A DNA stretch of 34,935 bases from Akkermansia sp. (GTDB taxonomy: Bacteria > Verrucomicrobiota > Verrucomicrobiia > Verrucomicrobiales > Akkermansiaceae). This document shows, one piece after another, positions 6,798 through 14,669 of the stretch; position 1 is the first letter of the stretch; each line of letters starts with the position of its first letter. A model generated the notes under the pieces. It saw nothing but the letters and a program-made list of their open reading frames with translations. It was not told the origin of the DNA and did no database searches. Location: NCBI GenBank assembly GCA_030535875.1, contig JAUNRC010000016.1:1-34935 (forward strand), in the 5' to 3' direction. Both the position numbers and the translations under genes were made by a program.

Positions 6798-7232
6798 ATG
6801 CATAAAATTTTCAAAGATGAGGCAATTTTGGTGAGTTCTGAGGATGAAATGGTGATGCTCGGGCGCCGGATTGCGGAATGTTTGCAAGGTGGCGAGGTAC
6901 TGGGGTTGGTGGGAGATTTGGGTGCGGGCAAAACTCATTTGGTGCGCGGCATTCTGGAGGGCTTGGGTGCCGGAGATCCGGCGGCGAGTCCGACTTTTTC
7001 CCTTGTGCATGAGCACAACGATGGCCGTGTGCCTGCGGCGCATTTTGATTTTTACCGGATGAAGAGTACGGATGAGGCGCTGGGAATGGGCTGGGATGAG
7101 TACTTAGCCGGTGGTGCGGTGCTGTTGGTGGAGTGGGCGGATCGCTTCGATGGCGCGCTGATGCCGGAGGACACGTGCTGGCTGGTGTTGCAGCATGTAA
7201 GCGCGACGGAGCGCAGCGTGAGGCTGTGCTGA
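6798..7232 (+). CDS. tsaE: tRNA threonylcarbamoyladenosine biosynthesis ATPase TsaE
   Basis: The protein has 144 residues, a usual size. The Walker A motif GDLGAGKT is at residues 39-46, followed by SPTFSLVHEH (the family's switch-like SPTF segment), HFDFYRM and LLVEWADRF (Walker B-like region), all TsaE signatures. TsaE binds TsaB-TsaD and uses ATP hydrolysis to reset the complex that adds threonylcarbamoyl to A37 of ANN-decoding tRNAs. The gene diverges from rplU across a short AT-rich region. No other tsa gene lies in the window. It ends just before the palindrome array. No good Shine-Dalgarno site is seen. Confidence 0.95.
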   Translation: MHKIFKDEAILVSSEDEMVMLGRRIAECLQGGEVLGLVGDLGAGKTHLVRGILEGLGAGDPAASPTFSLVHEHNDGRVPAAHFDFYRMKSTDEALGMGWDEYLAGGAVLLVEWADRFDGALMPEDTCWLVLQHVSATERSVRLC

Positions 7233-7248
7233 TGATTTACTCCTCATC

Positions 7249-7360
7249 AACTCGCCGCTTGCGGCGAGTTCTTCACTATGGCCGCAACGGCCATTCTTCA
7301 CAACGGCAAAGCCGTTCTTCACTACAGGCGTCAGCCTGTTCTTCACCGTGAGGCGAAGCC
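7249..7360. repeat. Array of four unlike palindromes joined by a constant TTCTTCAC, with a degenerate fifth
   Basis: Four perfect inverted repeats follow one another: AACTCGCCGC-TT-GCGGCGAGTT (7249-7270), ATGGCCG-CAA-CGGCCAT (7278-7294), AACGGC-AAA-GCCGTT (7302-7316) and ACAGGC-GTCA-GCCTGT (7324-7339). Stem sequences differ, yet each is self-complementary. Each is followed by the same eight bases TTCTTCAC (7269-7276, 7294-7301, 7315-7322, 7339-7346), a spacing of 25, 21 and 24 bases. A fifth, weak unit GGC-GAA-GCC ends at 7360. The array fills the space between two convergent genes, tsaE and the exported-protein gene. I know of no named element of this form. It could act as bidirectional terminator, mRNA 3'-end protection or protein binding sites. 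Confidence 0.8.
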
Positions 7361-7364
7361 GAAC

Positions 7365-8138
7365 TTAATCCTTGACTTGTCTATCGTAACTTGTAACTCG
7401 TCTATCCACTTGGTTTGGTATGTTGAAATAGATGGCGTTGGGTTTGCCGGTGCGGATGGTGCCGGGGATGGTGGTGCCGCGCCCGAGGGTGGCTTGTATT
7501 GAGCCGATGTTTTGCAACTGCACGCCCGGGGCGAATTGTACTCGCAGGGGCCCCGGAGCCGGTTTGATGGCGGTGAGGTCGAGTATGAGCTGTGGGGCGG
7601 TGAGCGTCAGTTTGCCCTGTAGGGAGGTGCAGGTGTAGGTGGGCACACCCTTTGCCGAGGGCTGTTGGGTGGGGGCTGAGCCGAGGAAAATGACGCTGCC
7701 GAGCAGGCGCAGGGTGGCACCATTGGCCGATAGGGTGCTGTCGGGGCGGATGGAGGTATTCACCAGTGTGAGGGTGCTGCCGCTTGCCGGGTGCAGGGCA
7801 AGATGGCGTAGGCGTGAACTGATGGGGCCGTAATCGCCGATGGTGACTTCGGTGGGGGAGGTTGGCTTGATATCGGCGAAGAGCAGCTCTGCCTTTTGGG
7901 TGTTGCTGCGTAGGGTGAGCAGTTCGCGTCCGCTGTGCTGTAGCGAGAGCGTGGCTCCCGGTGCTATGAAGATATGCGATGACGTTACGGCGTTGCTCAA
8001 AATGAGCCGCCCGCTGCGGATGTCTATGCTCAATGCCTCCAGCTCGTCGCTCAGGTGGAATGCCGCTTTTTCGGAGTCGCTCTCGACCACCAGGTTGCAG
8101 AGAGTGAGCAGGAGGAGGGTGCAGAGGGCGGCTTTCAT
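7365..8138 (-). CDS. Exported protein of unknown function, translationally coupled to tilS
   Basis: From the ATG at 8136-8138 the protein has 257 residues. It begins with a signal peptide (MKAALCTLLLLTLCNLVVES). The rest is rich in Ser, Thr, Leu, Gly and Ile in short beta-like repeats (SIDIRSGRLILSN, HIFIAPGATLSLQ, GSTLTLVNTSIR, GATLRLLGSVIFL). This looks like a beta-solenoid or autotransporter-like passenger fold, but no barrel or sorting tail is seen. Its start overlaps the tilS stop (ATGA), so it is probably translated by coupling. The last 15 codons (QVDRR to RQVKD) are made of a DNA direct repeat with the core CTATC, so the C-terminus may have been replaced by repeat sequence. Function unknown. 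Confidence 0.7.
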   Translation of the reverse strand: MKAALCTLLLLTLCNLVVESDSEKAAFHLSDELEALSIDIRSGRLILSNAVTSSHIFIAPGATLSLQHSGRELLTLRSNTQKAELLFADIKPTSPTEVTIGDYGPISSRLRHLALHPASGSTLTLVNTSIRPDSTLSANGATLRLLGSVIFLGSAPTQQPSAKGVPTYTCTSLQGKLTLTAPQLILDLTAIKPAPGPLRVQFAPGVQLQNIGSIQATLGRGTTIPGTIRTGKPNAIYFNIPNQVDRRVTSYDRQVKD

Positions 8139-9097
8139 GAGGTTGGTGGGGTGGTGTGCTCCAGGTAAAAGCGTTTTTGGCGGCGGATGGCTGTGTAGCC
8201 GCCCGGCAGGCTGCGGCGGGCGCAGGGGGCGGCGGCCGGCAGCAGGGCATCCAGCGCCAGTACCATGGCTTCGTCTACCTCGGGTACGCCGTGGCGGAGG
8301 AGGTAGCGGTGCAGAATGGCTTTGCGCAGGGGCAGGGGCTGCGCCAGCACGAAGGGCAGGTACAGGCGCCCCTGCGGGTCTTCTGCAGGCAGGGCTGCCA
8401 GGGCGGCATCCAGCGCTTGCAGTGTTTCGCTTTGCAGGCGGGCGCTGCGGTTGAGAATAGGGGCTACATCCCGCCCCATGGCGCGATTGAGCGCGGGGAG
8501 CACCTCCAGCCGCAGGCGGTTGCGGGTGACATCGGCCACGGCGTTGGTGGAGTCGTCTCGCCAGGTGAGCTTGCGCTCGGTCAGCCACTCGGTCAGTTGG
8601 GCTCGGGTGCAGTTCAGCAGGGGACGCAGCCAGAGGCATCCTTCCGCATGGACGAGGGGCTCCATGCCGCGCGGGCCTGCGGCTCCGCGCGCCAGCCGGA
8701 AGAGGACGGTTTCGGCTTGGTCGTCGGCGTGGTGAGCCAGTGCAATGGCGGCGCTGTGTCGGGTGGCGGCATCTTTGAGGATGGCGCGGCGGGCGTGGCG
8801 GGCGGCGGTTTCGAGCGATTGACCGCTCTCGGCTGCCAGAGCAGGCGCATCGATGCGGTGCTCCTCGTATGATATGCCGAGCTTGGCACAGAGCTCGCGG
8901 CAGAAGTCGGCATCGGCATCGGCCTCCTTTCCGCGTATGCCGTGGTGTACGTGTACGGCGTGCAGCTCATGCGGTGAGCTATGTTGCTCCGCCAGCATGT
9001 GGAGCAAGGCCACGGAATCTCTGCCGCCGCTCAGGCCGATGACGATGGGGCTGTTCAGTTGCTCGGCGGTCAGGGATAAGTTGCAGGCGACGGACAT
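8135..9097 (-). CDS. tilS: tRNA(Ile)-lysidine synthetase TilS
   Basis: The 320-residue PP-loop ATPase has the signature SGGRDS at residues 23-28 (usually SGGxDS), then AVHVHHGIRGKEADADADFC and ALAHHADDQAETVLFRLARGAG-like sequence, the classic TilS motifs. RDDSTNAVADVTRNRLRLEVLPAL follows. It converts C34 of the AUA-decoding tRNA-Ile to lysidine in the cytoplasm, so that the tRNA reads AUA and not AUG. The length is near the short form of the family, with a reduced C-terminal domain. It overlaps the next gene by four bases. Upstream, the terminator of the pseudopilin gene lies between them, so it should have its own start, though no convincing promoter is visible. Confidence 0.94.
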   Translation of the reverse strand: MSVACNLSLTAEQLNSPIVIGLSGGRDSVALLHMLAEQHSSPHELHAVHVHHGIRGKEADADADFCRELCAKLGISYEEHRIDAPALAAESGQSLETAARHARRAILKDAATRHSAAIALAHHADDQAETVLFRLARGAAGPRGMEPLVHAEGCLWLRPLLNCTRAQLTEWLTERKLTWRDDSTNAVADVTRNRLRLEVLPALNRAMGRDVAPILNRSARLQSETLQALDAALAALPAEDPQGRLYLPFVLAQPLPLRKAILHRYLLRHGVPEVDEAMVLALDALLPAAAPCARRSLPGGYTAIRRQKRFYLEHTTPPTS

Positions 9098-9114
9098 AGG
9101 GAAGGAGATGGGAT

Positions 9115-9168
9115 AAAAAACTTGGCTCGCTGTCGCGGCCGGGTAACCCAGGGTGGCGGAGCGAGCCT
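9115..9168 (-). terminator. Terminator after the pseudopilin gene
   Basis: GGCTCGC (9124-9130) and GCGAGCC (9161-9167) form the base of a long GC-rich hairpin, and the minus strand continues with AAG and six T (9115-9120). Confidence 0.7.
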
Positions 9169-9206
9169 TGTGTGATTGAGGTGATTAGACGGGGTGGTTC
9201 TGAGTT

Positions 9207-9962
9207 TTATTCGTCGTCCTCTTCATCATCGTCGTCGGAATCGGTCTTCTTGGCGAGTGATGGAGCGATTCGCTTGAAGAGCAACTGAGGATTGACGGAC
9301 TCGGGGTCATCGACTTCGTAGGCTTTCACGATGCCGCTGGCGTAGAGCACGAGCAGGGTGTTGCTGTGGCGATTGAGTGCGGGGATAACTTGCTTGCGGA
9401 AGCTCTCGAGGTTGGTGACGCTCTGACCTTTAACGGGGTTGCCATCGGAGAGCCAGGGGAGGGTGTCGAGGTTTTGCTTGGCGGTAGTGCGGATGCAGGA
9501 GTTGGGGTTATCTTCGTCTTCGCTGCCATCGGTCCAAGAGACATAGGAGATAGTCTTTACATCGGCCTCGAAGTTCTCGTTGTCGACATCGGGCTGGTGG
9601 CCGGGACAGTGGAAAATAGTCGGTACCTTCATCTTGCCGTTCTTACCTTTGGGCAGCACGGTACCATCCATCTCAGCGCCGAGGGCGAGCCACCAACCAT
9701 CGCCTTCGTTGTACTCAGTATCTTCGTCATCGTCCATGCCGCTGGTGGGCAGCAGGTGGCTGTGAGCCATGTCGCGGGAATATTTGTCGCCGGCCAGACC
9801 GAGCTGGGTGAGGTTGCTGCGGCACTTGGTTACATCTGCGGCATTCATTCGCTCGATGACGAACGGCGCGGAGATGCCGGCCAAGGCTCCCAGAATGGCA
9901 ATGACCACAATGAGCTCAATGAGCGTAAAGCCGGTGGCGCGGCGTGAAAATTGGGTTCTCAT
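9207..9962 (-). CDS. Type II secretion / type IV pilus-like pseudopilin, exported, unknown role
   Basis: The 251-residue protein starts with a class III leader: MRTQFSRRATG, cleavage after Gly11, then FTLIELIVVIAILGALAGISAPFVIERM with Glu at mature position 5. That is the prepilin N-methylation and cleavage motif recognised by PilD. A long N-terminal helix is followed by a soluble domain with paired cysteines, a HCPGHQ segment and a very acidic tail (Asp/Glu run at the C-terminus). This layout matches the numerous pseudopilin-like surface proteins of Verrucomicrobiota and Planctomycetota. No secretion ATPase or other pilin gene is beside it. It has its own promoter (TTGCGT-17-TAGATT) with the ATG nine bases after the -10 box, and its own terminator. 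The acidic tail could bind metal, which is inference. Confidence 0.85.
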   Translation of the reverse strand: MRTQFSRRATGFTLIELIVVIAILGALAGISAPFVIERMNAADVTKCRSNLTQLGLAGDKYSRDMAHSHLLPTSGMDDDEDTEYNEGDGWWLALGAEMDGTVLPKGKNGKMKVPTIFHCPGHQPDVDNENFEADVKTISYVSWTDGSEDEDNPNSCIRTTAKQNLDTLPWLSDGNPVKGQSVTNLESFRKQVIPALNRHSNTLLVLYASGIVKAYEVDDPESVNPQLLFKRIAPSLAKKTDSDDDDEEDDE

Positions 9963-9971
9963 AACTTGTTT

Positions 9972-10000
9972 AATCTAGCATACTGAGCATGCTGACGCAA
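9972..10000 (-). promoter_or_regulatory. Promoter of the pseudopilin gene, near-leaderless
   Basis: TTGCGT (9995-10000), 17-base spacer ending in TGC, TAGATT (9972-9977). The start codon is nine bases downstream, leaving a leader of about two or three bases. Confidence 0.65.
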
Positions 10001-10040
10001 GCGAAAAATACCCGACACGGAGCTTCATGCCTGAATTTGC

Positions 10041-10071
10041 GAAGCCCGGCGGAGTTTTCCGACCGGGCTTC
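10041..10071 (-). terminator. Hairpin after the NUDIX gene, probable terminator
   Basis: GAAGCCCGG / CCGGGCTTC, with a nested CGGA-GTTT-TCCG and a single bulge, forms one long stem 30 bases past the NUDIX stop codon. There is no strong T-run, so termination may be partial. Confidence 0.55.
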
Positions 10072-10101
10072 GGGATGAAAGTGGGTGATTGCTGCGGTCA
10101 C

Positions 10102-10710
10102 TCAGGCCTGACGTAAGGCATCTACACAGATGGCGGACCATGTTTCGAGGCGCTCGTAGAGGGGGCCTGCCAGTTCTTCGAGTGAGCAGAAGCGCAGGTC
10201 GGTGAGCTTTTTCTCCAGCGGGATGACTTCTTCGCTGTCGAGTTCGAAGCGGTGAACAATGCCGAGGTGGACGGAGCCGACTTCGTTGGTGTCGTCATTG
10301 ATGACGGCGTAGAGTTGTTGGGTGGCGGTGCCGGAGAAGGAAATTTCTTCGCGGATTTCGCGTTCTACGCCGGCCAGATAGGTGGAGAGGTTCTCAGCGA
10401 GGCCGTCGATGGGGTTGATATGCCCGCCGATGCCGAGGGACATTTTATCGTGCAGGCGGGTTTCGCCGCCCTTTTTGGTGCGGGCATAGGCCAGTACCTT
10501 GCCATTGCAGCAGAAGATGGCGTAGGCGATAATTTGTTTGAACTGCGGGCTTTCCTCTGCGATGTCGCGGTCCATGTAGCGGGCTACACCGGGTTTGAGG
10601 AAGGCGGTGAGGTAATCCTGCGGGTTGAGTCGCACTCCGTTAAATGCACCTATGGCCTCGAATGCTTCGCGCGGTACGACCAGTACTTGTTCTCCGTTAT
10701 AACGTGACAT
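10102..10710 (-). CDS. NUDIX-family phosphohydrolase-like protein
   Basis: The 202-residue protein has a central NUDIX-type region: IAYAIFCCNGKVLAYARTKKGGETRLHDKMSLG, then GIGGHINPIDG and GVEREIREEISF, which supplies the REXXEE core of the Nudix box. Between the first Gly and that core there is an insertion compared with the standard GX5EX7REUXEE spacing, as in the predicted phosphoesterase branch of the superfamily. Such enzymes hydrolyse nucleoside diphosphates linked to another moiety, using Mg2+ held by the Glu residues. The substrate cannot be inferred. The gene starts 18 bases after the ankyrin gene stop, so the two are probably cotranscribed; a hairpin follows. No Shine-Dalgarno site precedes it. 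Confidence 0.75.
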   Translation of the reverse strand: MSRYNGEQVLVVPREAFEAIGAFNGVRLNPQDYLTAFLKPGVARYMDRDIAEESPQFKQIIAYAIFCCNGKVLAYARTKKGGETRLHDKMSLGIGGHINPIDGLAENLSTYLAGVEREIREEISFSGTATQQLYAVINDDTNEVGSVHLGIVHRFELDSEEVIPLEKKLTDLRFCSLEELAGPLYERLETWSAICVDALRQA

Positions 10711-10728
10711 AGAGGGTAAGGGAGGGGC

Positions 10729-11358
10729 TTAGTTGAGTTTGTTGAGGTATTCTTTGACAGCAGGGTTTTCTATGCCATCCGCCTGAGCCGGGGCAAGTCC
10801 CTTGCCGTGGAGGTACTCCATGAGCTGGAGGTGGCCGTTGCGGGCGGCGTGGTCCATGGCGTTGAGGCCGTCGGCATCGGTAGCATTCAGGTTGCCGCCG
10901 TGGGAGAGAATGTGCTCTACCAGCTCCGGATTGCCGTTGCGGGCAGCCAGCAGCAGGGGCTGTTCTCCTTTGCGGCCTGGCTTGTTGACATCCGCTCCGG
11001 CCGTGATGAGGGCGGCTGCGGTCTTGCTGTTTTTCTGAAGGAGGTAGTCAACAAGGTAGTCGTCGGGTGAGCCTTCGCTCAGGCCTTCCGAGGCAATGTG
11101 GCGCTTGGCTTCCTGAAGGTCGAAGTAAACGGGGTCTGCCGTGCGAGGGGCGGGCGTAGCGGTTTCTTCAACGGCTTTCTTACCCTTTTTGTTGCCTTTT
11201 TTCTTGCTCTTTTTTTCTTTTTTCTTGCCGGATTTGGCTTTTTTGCCTTTACGGACGGATTTAGCGGTGGGTGTGCCGTCGGGGGCGGCCGCGGCAGGCA
11301 TGGTACCGGTCCATACCAGACCGACCATCGCAAGCGTGAGGAGCAATCGCATGTTCAT
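10729..11358 (-). CDS. Exported ankyrin-repeat protein with lysine-rich linker
   Basis: From the ATG at 11356-11358 the protein has 209 residues. It has a signal peptide (MNMRLLLTLAMVGLVWTG then AAAAP), a very basic Lys/Gly-rich linker (about residues 32-65) and about three ankyrin repeats (ALITAGADVNKPGRKGEQPLLLAARNG, LVEHILSHGGNLNATDADGLNAMDHAARNG, LMEYLHGKG). Ankyrin repeats mediate protein contacts; no enzyme domain is seen. Two other proteins of the same design occur at 25260 and 33687. The start is chosen because a TATAAT box ends seven bases before this ATG; the upstream in-frame ATG at 11412 would precede the promoter. The linker may bind acidic surfaces, nucleic acid or cell wall polymers; this is inference. 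It probably heads an operon with the NUDIX gene. Confidence 0.8.
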   Translation of the reverse strand: MNMRLLLTLAMVGLVWTGTMPAAAAPDGTPTAKSVRKGKKAKSGKKKEKKSKKKGNKKGKKAVEETATPAPRTADPVYFDLQEAKRHIASEGLSEGSPDDYLVDYLLQKNSKTAAALITAGADVNKPGRKGEQPLLLAARNGNPELVEHILSHGGNLNATDADGLNAMDHAARNGHLQLMEYLHGKGLAPAQADGIENPAVKEYLNKLN

Positions 11359-11364
11359 GTGCCG

Positions 11365-11393
11365 ATTATACCAGATATGTTCCTGAGAGTAAA
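11365..11393 (-). promoter_or_regulatory. Promoter of the ankyrin/NUDIX operon, leaderless architecture
   Basis: A perfect TATAAT lies six bases before the ATG on the minus strand (GGTATAATCGGCACATG). A poor -35 candidate TTTACT lies 17 bases upstream. The -10 box alone is strong evidence; the spacing predicts transcription starting at the start codon. Confidence 0.55.
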
Positions 11394-11397
11394 GTCG

Positions 11398-11433
11398 GAA
11401 AAAAAGCGCCATCTGTCGGAGTGACAGATGGCG
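11398..11433 (-). terminator. Terminator of the purine operon after purQ
   Basis: Perfect 11-bp stem CGCCATCTGTC / GACAGATGGCG (11407-11433) with a GGAGT loop. On the minus strand it is followed by a C and then a run of seven T. It ends 28 bases after the purQ stop. Confidence 0.92.
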
Positions 11434-11461
11434 GAGAATGGGTTCGGATGTCGAGGTGAAC

Positions 11462-12169
11462 TTACTTCAGGGCATCGTAAGCACCTTTGAAGAAGTAGTA
11501 TCCCCAGCCCCAATCGGGGTCGCCGGACCAGTCCGGGTCGTAGTGGTGGCGGGGCTTGAGGAATCGCTCGGGGTGAGGCATGAGCCCCATGGCGCGGCCG
11601 GTGGGGTCCTGCAAACCGGCGATGCGGAGCTCGGAACCGTTGTGATTGTCGGCGTATTGGAGGGCTACGCAGCCGTTGTCGAGGTATTTCTGAGCGTCAC
11701 CGGGTTCGCACACGAGGCGGCCTTCGGCATGAGCGGAGGGGAGCTCGAAGTTCTCGGGCAGGTAGGTGGTGAAGGGGCAGTTCGGAGCTACCTTCACGAG
11801 TTTGTCCCACATGCACTCGAAGCGCTCGCTCTTGTTCCAGATGAGGGAGGCCTTGGGGAGGATGCCCAATTTGGTGAGGATTTGGAAGCCATTGCAGATG
11901 CCGAAAAGGAAGCCGCCGTTGGCGTGGTGCTTGTGCAGGGCATCGCCGAGGAATCGCTCGGTTTCCAACTGAGCCAGACGACCGCTCATCACGTAGTCAC
12001 CGTAGGAGAAGCCGCCGGAGAAGACCACGAGCTGGGCCTTGACGACGTGCTGCGGGGTGGCCGTAGCGATGGGCTGAACCTGAGTGGAGAAGCCGGCTGC
12101 CATGAGGGCGCGCTCAGTCTCCACATCGCAGTTGGTGCCGGGATATTTGAGAAGTAATGCGTGAGGCAT
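11462..12169 (-). CDS. purQ: Phosphoribosylformylglycinamidine synthase, glutaminase subunit PurQ
   Basis: The 235-residue class I glutamine amidotransferase starts MPHALLLKYPGTNCDVETERAL. It carries VVFSGGFSYGDYVMSGRLAQ, the nucleophile Cys in FLFGICNGFQIL, and the triad His/Glu in GLMPHPERFLKP. It releases ammonia from glutamine for PurL, which makes formylglycinamidine ribotide in de novo purine synthesis. It is the last gene of purC-purS-purL-purQ, 66 bases after purL, and a strong terminator follows. Separate PurS, PurL and PurQ define the three-subunit form of FGAM synthase as in Gram-positives and archaea. All the motifs look intact. Confidence 0.96.
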   Translation of the reverse strand: MPHALLLKYPGTNCDVETERALMAAGFSTQVQPIATATPQHVVKAQLVVFSGGFSYGDYVMSGRLAQLETERFLGDALHKHHANGGFLFGICNGFQILTKLGILPKASLIWNKSERFECMWDKLVKVAPNCPFTTYLPENFELPSAHAEGRLVCEPGDAQKYLDNGCVALQYADNHNGSELRIAGLQDPTGRAMGLMPHPERFLKPRHHYDPDWSGDPDWGWGYYFFKGAYDALK

Positions 12170-12235
12170 AGTAAAATGATGAGTTAAGAGTTTTTTATTT
12201 CAGGAAGCACTTATGAATTAAGCTCCGTTTATGCT

Positions 12236-14629
12236 TTAATAGAAAGGAGTTAAGCCGTTCTTCCAGATGTTCTTGAGCTCAGCGATTTCAGCCTGCAGCA
12301 CGGTGCTGCCCTTGGCGGTGATGGTGAGCTTGCCGTCTGTGGTGGCGGAGCCGATGCTGGCACAGGGGGTGCCGGCCATGGCTGCGGCAAAGTCATCTGC
12401 CAAATCTTCATCCACTTCGACCAGGAATCGTCCGGTGCTCTCTGCAAAGCAGGGTACGACATTGTTCTGCCAACCGCCCTGAGTGGGAAGTTTGTCGAGG
12501 TCGATGCAGATGCCGCCCTTGCCCGAGAATGTCATCTCGGCAGCGGCTACGGCCAGACCGCCTTCGGAGAGGTCGTGGGCGGAGAGGACAAGGCCCTGAG
12601 TGAGAGCGCGGCTGTAGTACTGCTTGTAGATTTCGAAGTTGGCGGCGCAGTCGGTCTGAGGAACCTTGCAGTCCTTCACGCCTTTGACGCGGGCATAGAC
12701 GGAGGCTCCCATTTCGTCCTCGGTGTTGCCGACGATGAAGATGGCGCTGTTGTTGCGGCGCAGGCTGGCACCGCGGACGTGCTCGGGCTCTTCCACTACA
12801 CCGAAACCGGAGCAGAGGAAGGTCACGGGGATGTTTACGGGGCCGTCTTCCGTCTCGAAGTAGTTGTAGAAGCTGTCCTTACCGCTCACGTAGGGAGCGC
12901 CGTAGGCCAGAGCAGCCGTGCGGATGCCCTTGGCGCATTCTACGATGCGACCCAGCTCGGTGGGGCACTCGGGGTTGCCCATGCAGAAGTTGTCCAGCAG
13001 GGCAATCTTCTCGGGGTTGGTGCCGGCCAGTACGAGCTGACGTACTGTCTCGTCTACCGTGCCGGTACCCATGGCGTAGGGGTCGGTCTTGCCCCACTCG
13101 GGCAGGATGGCCAGAGCAAGTGACATGAGCTTGTCGGAGCCGTCGATGTCGATGACCGAGGCATCTTGCGGGGCATCGGCCGTGGCACCGGCGAGGGGCT
13201 TGAGTACGGTGTTGCCCTGAACTTCGTGGTCGTATTCGCGGATGATGGGCTCACGGGAGACGATGGCGAAGTCTCCGAAGAGCTGTTTGAGGTCGCCGGC
13301 GAGGTCGCTGTCGTCGAGGGTTACACCCTGCATTGCGGGGCAGGGGGTAAAGGTGGAGGTGAGGTACTTGGTGGGAGCATCGTGCAGCTTGGAGTTGTCC
13401 ATCTCCACCACGAGTTCCCCGTTGTGCCATACGCGCAGCACGCCGCTGTCGTTCGACTCGCCCAGTACGGTCATTTCGGTCTGGAAAGTGTCGGCCAGGC
13501 TTTGGAGTTCATCGAGGTTTTCGGGCTTGACGGCCAGTACCATGCGTTCCTGAGATTCGGAGAGGAAAATCTGCCAGGAGAGCATGCCGGTCTCCTTGAG
13601 CGGGGCGCGCTCGAGGTAGAGGTTGCCGCCTGTCTCGGAGAGCATTTCACCGGCAGCGGAGGAGAAACCGCCTGCGCCGCAGTCTGTTACGAATTCAATG
13701 AGGCCGCGCTCGCGGGCTTCGAGGATGACATCGAGGGTTTTCTTTTCTTCGATGGGGTTGCCGATTTGCACTGCCTGCTGGTCTTCCGTGGCGGATTCTT
13801 CACCCATAGCGGCGGAGGAGAATGTGGCACCGTGCAGGCCGTCCTTACCGGTACGACCGCCGATGACGACCACGGCGAGACCGGGCTTCATTTCCTTAGC
13901 GATGTCCTTTTGGGGGATGACGCCGGCGGTTCCGCAGAATACGAGCGGGTTGTAGATGTAGGTCGGGTCGAACTGAATGGCACCGCTCGTGGTCGGTATG
14001 CCCATGCGGTTGCCGTAGTCGCGCACGCCGTGTACCACGCCGCGCATGATGCCCAGCGGGTGAATGATGTTGTGGCCTTCGACCATGCTTTGCGGAGTGT
14101 CAGGCGCACCGAAGCAGAATACATCAAGGTTGGCGATGGGCTTGGCGCCTTTGCCGGCTCCCAGAATGTCGCGGATTACGCCGCCCAGACCTGTGTTGGC
14201 ACCGGCGTAGGGCTCGATGGCGCTGGGGTGGTTGTGGGTCTCGGCTTTCAGGCAGACGGAGAGCTTGTCGTCCAGCTTAATGAAGCCGGCGTTGTCCACA
14301 AAGCAGCTCAGTACGAAACCGGGTTTCTGCGCCATGATTTCCTTGGAGGGGCGCTGAATGAAGGTCTTGTACATGCTCTTGATTTCCTCTGTCTCGCCAT
14401 TCACGGTGTGTTGAATGGTGGCGGCGAAGATGCGGTGCTTGCAGTGCTCGGACCATGTCTGGGCAATTACCTCGAGCTCCACATCGGTGGGTTCGCGGTC
14501 AATTTCGTTGAAAATCTGCTGCACTACCAGCATGTCCTCCGTGGAGAGGGAGAGCTTCATGTCCTGGCTCAGCTTGCTCAGTTCGGCTTCGCTCAGGTTA
14601 CGTACAGGTATGTGACGATATGTTGCCAT
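12236..14629 (-). CDS. purL: Phosphoribosylformylglycinamidine synthase, synthetase subunit PurL
   Basis: The 797-residue protein is the small, separate form of PurL (the fused form is about 1,300). Motifs in order are TWSEHCKHRIF near residue 58, CLKAETHNHPSAIEPYAGANTGLGGVIRD, GGRTGKDGLHGATFSS, and DCGAGGFSSAAGEMLSE. In the second half come GKDSFYN and SAHDLSEGGLAVAAAEM. It uses ATP and ammonia delivered by PurQ to convert FGAR to FGAM. PurS bridges the two subunits. The gene starts 40 bases after purS. It is slightly longer than Bacillus-type PurL (about 740) but otherwise ordinary. Confidence 0.96.
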   Translation of the reverse strand: MATYRHIPVRNLSEAELSKLSQDMKLSLSTEDMLVVQQIFNEIDREPTDVELEVIAQTWSEHCKHRIFAATIQHTVNGETEEIKSMYKTFIQRPSKEIMAQKPGFVLSCFVDNAGFIKLDDKLSVCLKAETHNHPSAIEPYAGANTGLGGVIRDILGAGKGAKPIANLDVFCFGAPDTPQSMVEGHNIIHPLGIMRGVVHGVRDYGNRMGIPTTSGAIQFDPTYIYNPLVFCGTAGVIPQKDIAKEMKPGLAVVVIGGRTGKDGLHGATFSSAAMGEESATEDQQAVQIGNPIEEKKTLDVILEARERGLIEFVTDCGAGGFSSAAGEMLSETGGNLYLERAPLKETGMLSWQIFLSESQERMVLAVKPENLDELQSLADTFQTEMTVLGESNDSGVLRVWHNGELVVEMDNSKLHDAPTKYLTSTFTPCPAMQGVTLDDSDLAGDLKQLFGDFAIVSREPIIREYDHEVQGNTVLKPLAGATADAPQDASVIDIDGSDKLMSLALAILPEWGKTDPYAMGTGTVDETVRQLVLAGTNPEKIALLDNFCMGNPECPTELGRIVECAKGIRTAALAYGAPYVSGKDSFYNYFETEDGPVNIPVTFLCSGFGVVEEPEHVRGASLRRNNSAIFIVGNTEDEMGASVYARVKGVKDCKVPQTDCAANFEIYKQYYSRALTQGLVLSAHDLSEGGLAVAAAEMTFSGKGGICIDLDKLPTQGGWQNNVVPCFAESTGRFLVEVDEDLADDFAAAMAGTPCASIGSATTDGKLTITAKGSTVLQAEIAELKNIWKNGLTPFY

Positions 14630-14669
14630 AGTGAAAAATGTCGTCCTTTGAGGTTGGGGTTGAGTGCTT

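Noticed and set aside
7249..7360. CRISPR array
   Set aside because: The constant part is only eight bases, the variable parts are short palindromes, and no cas genes are present.
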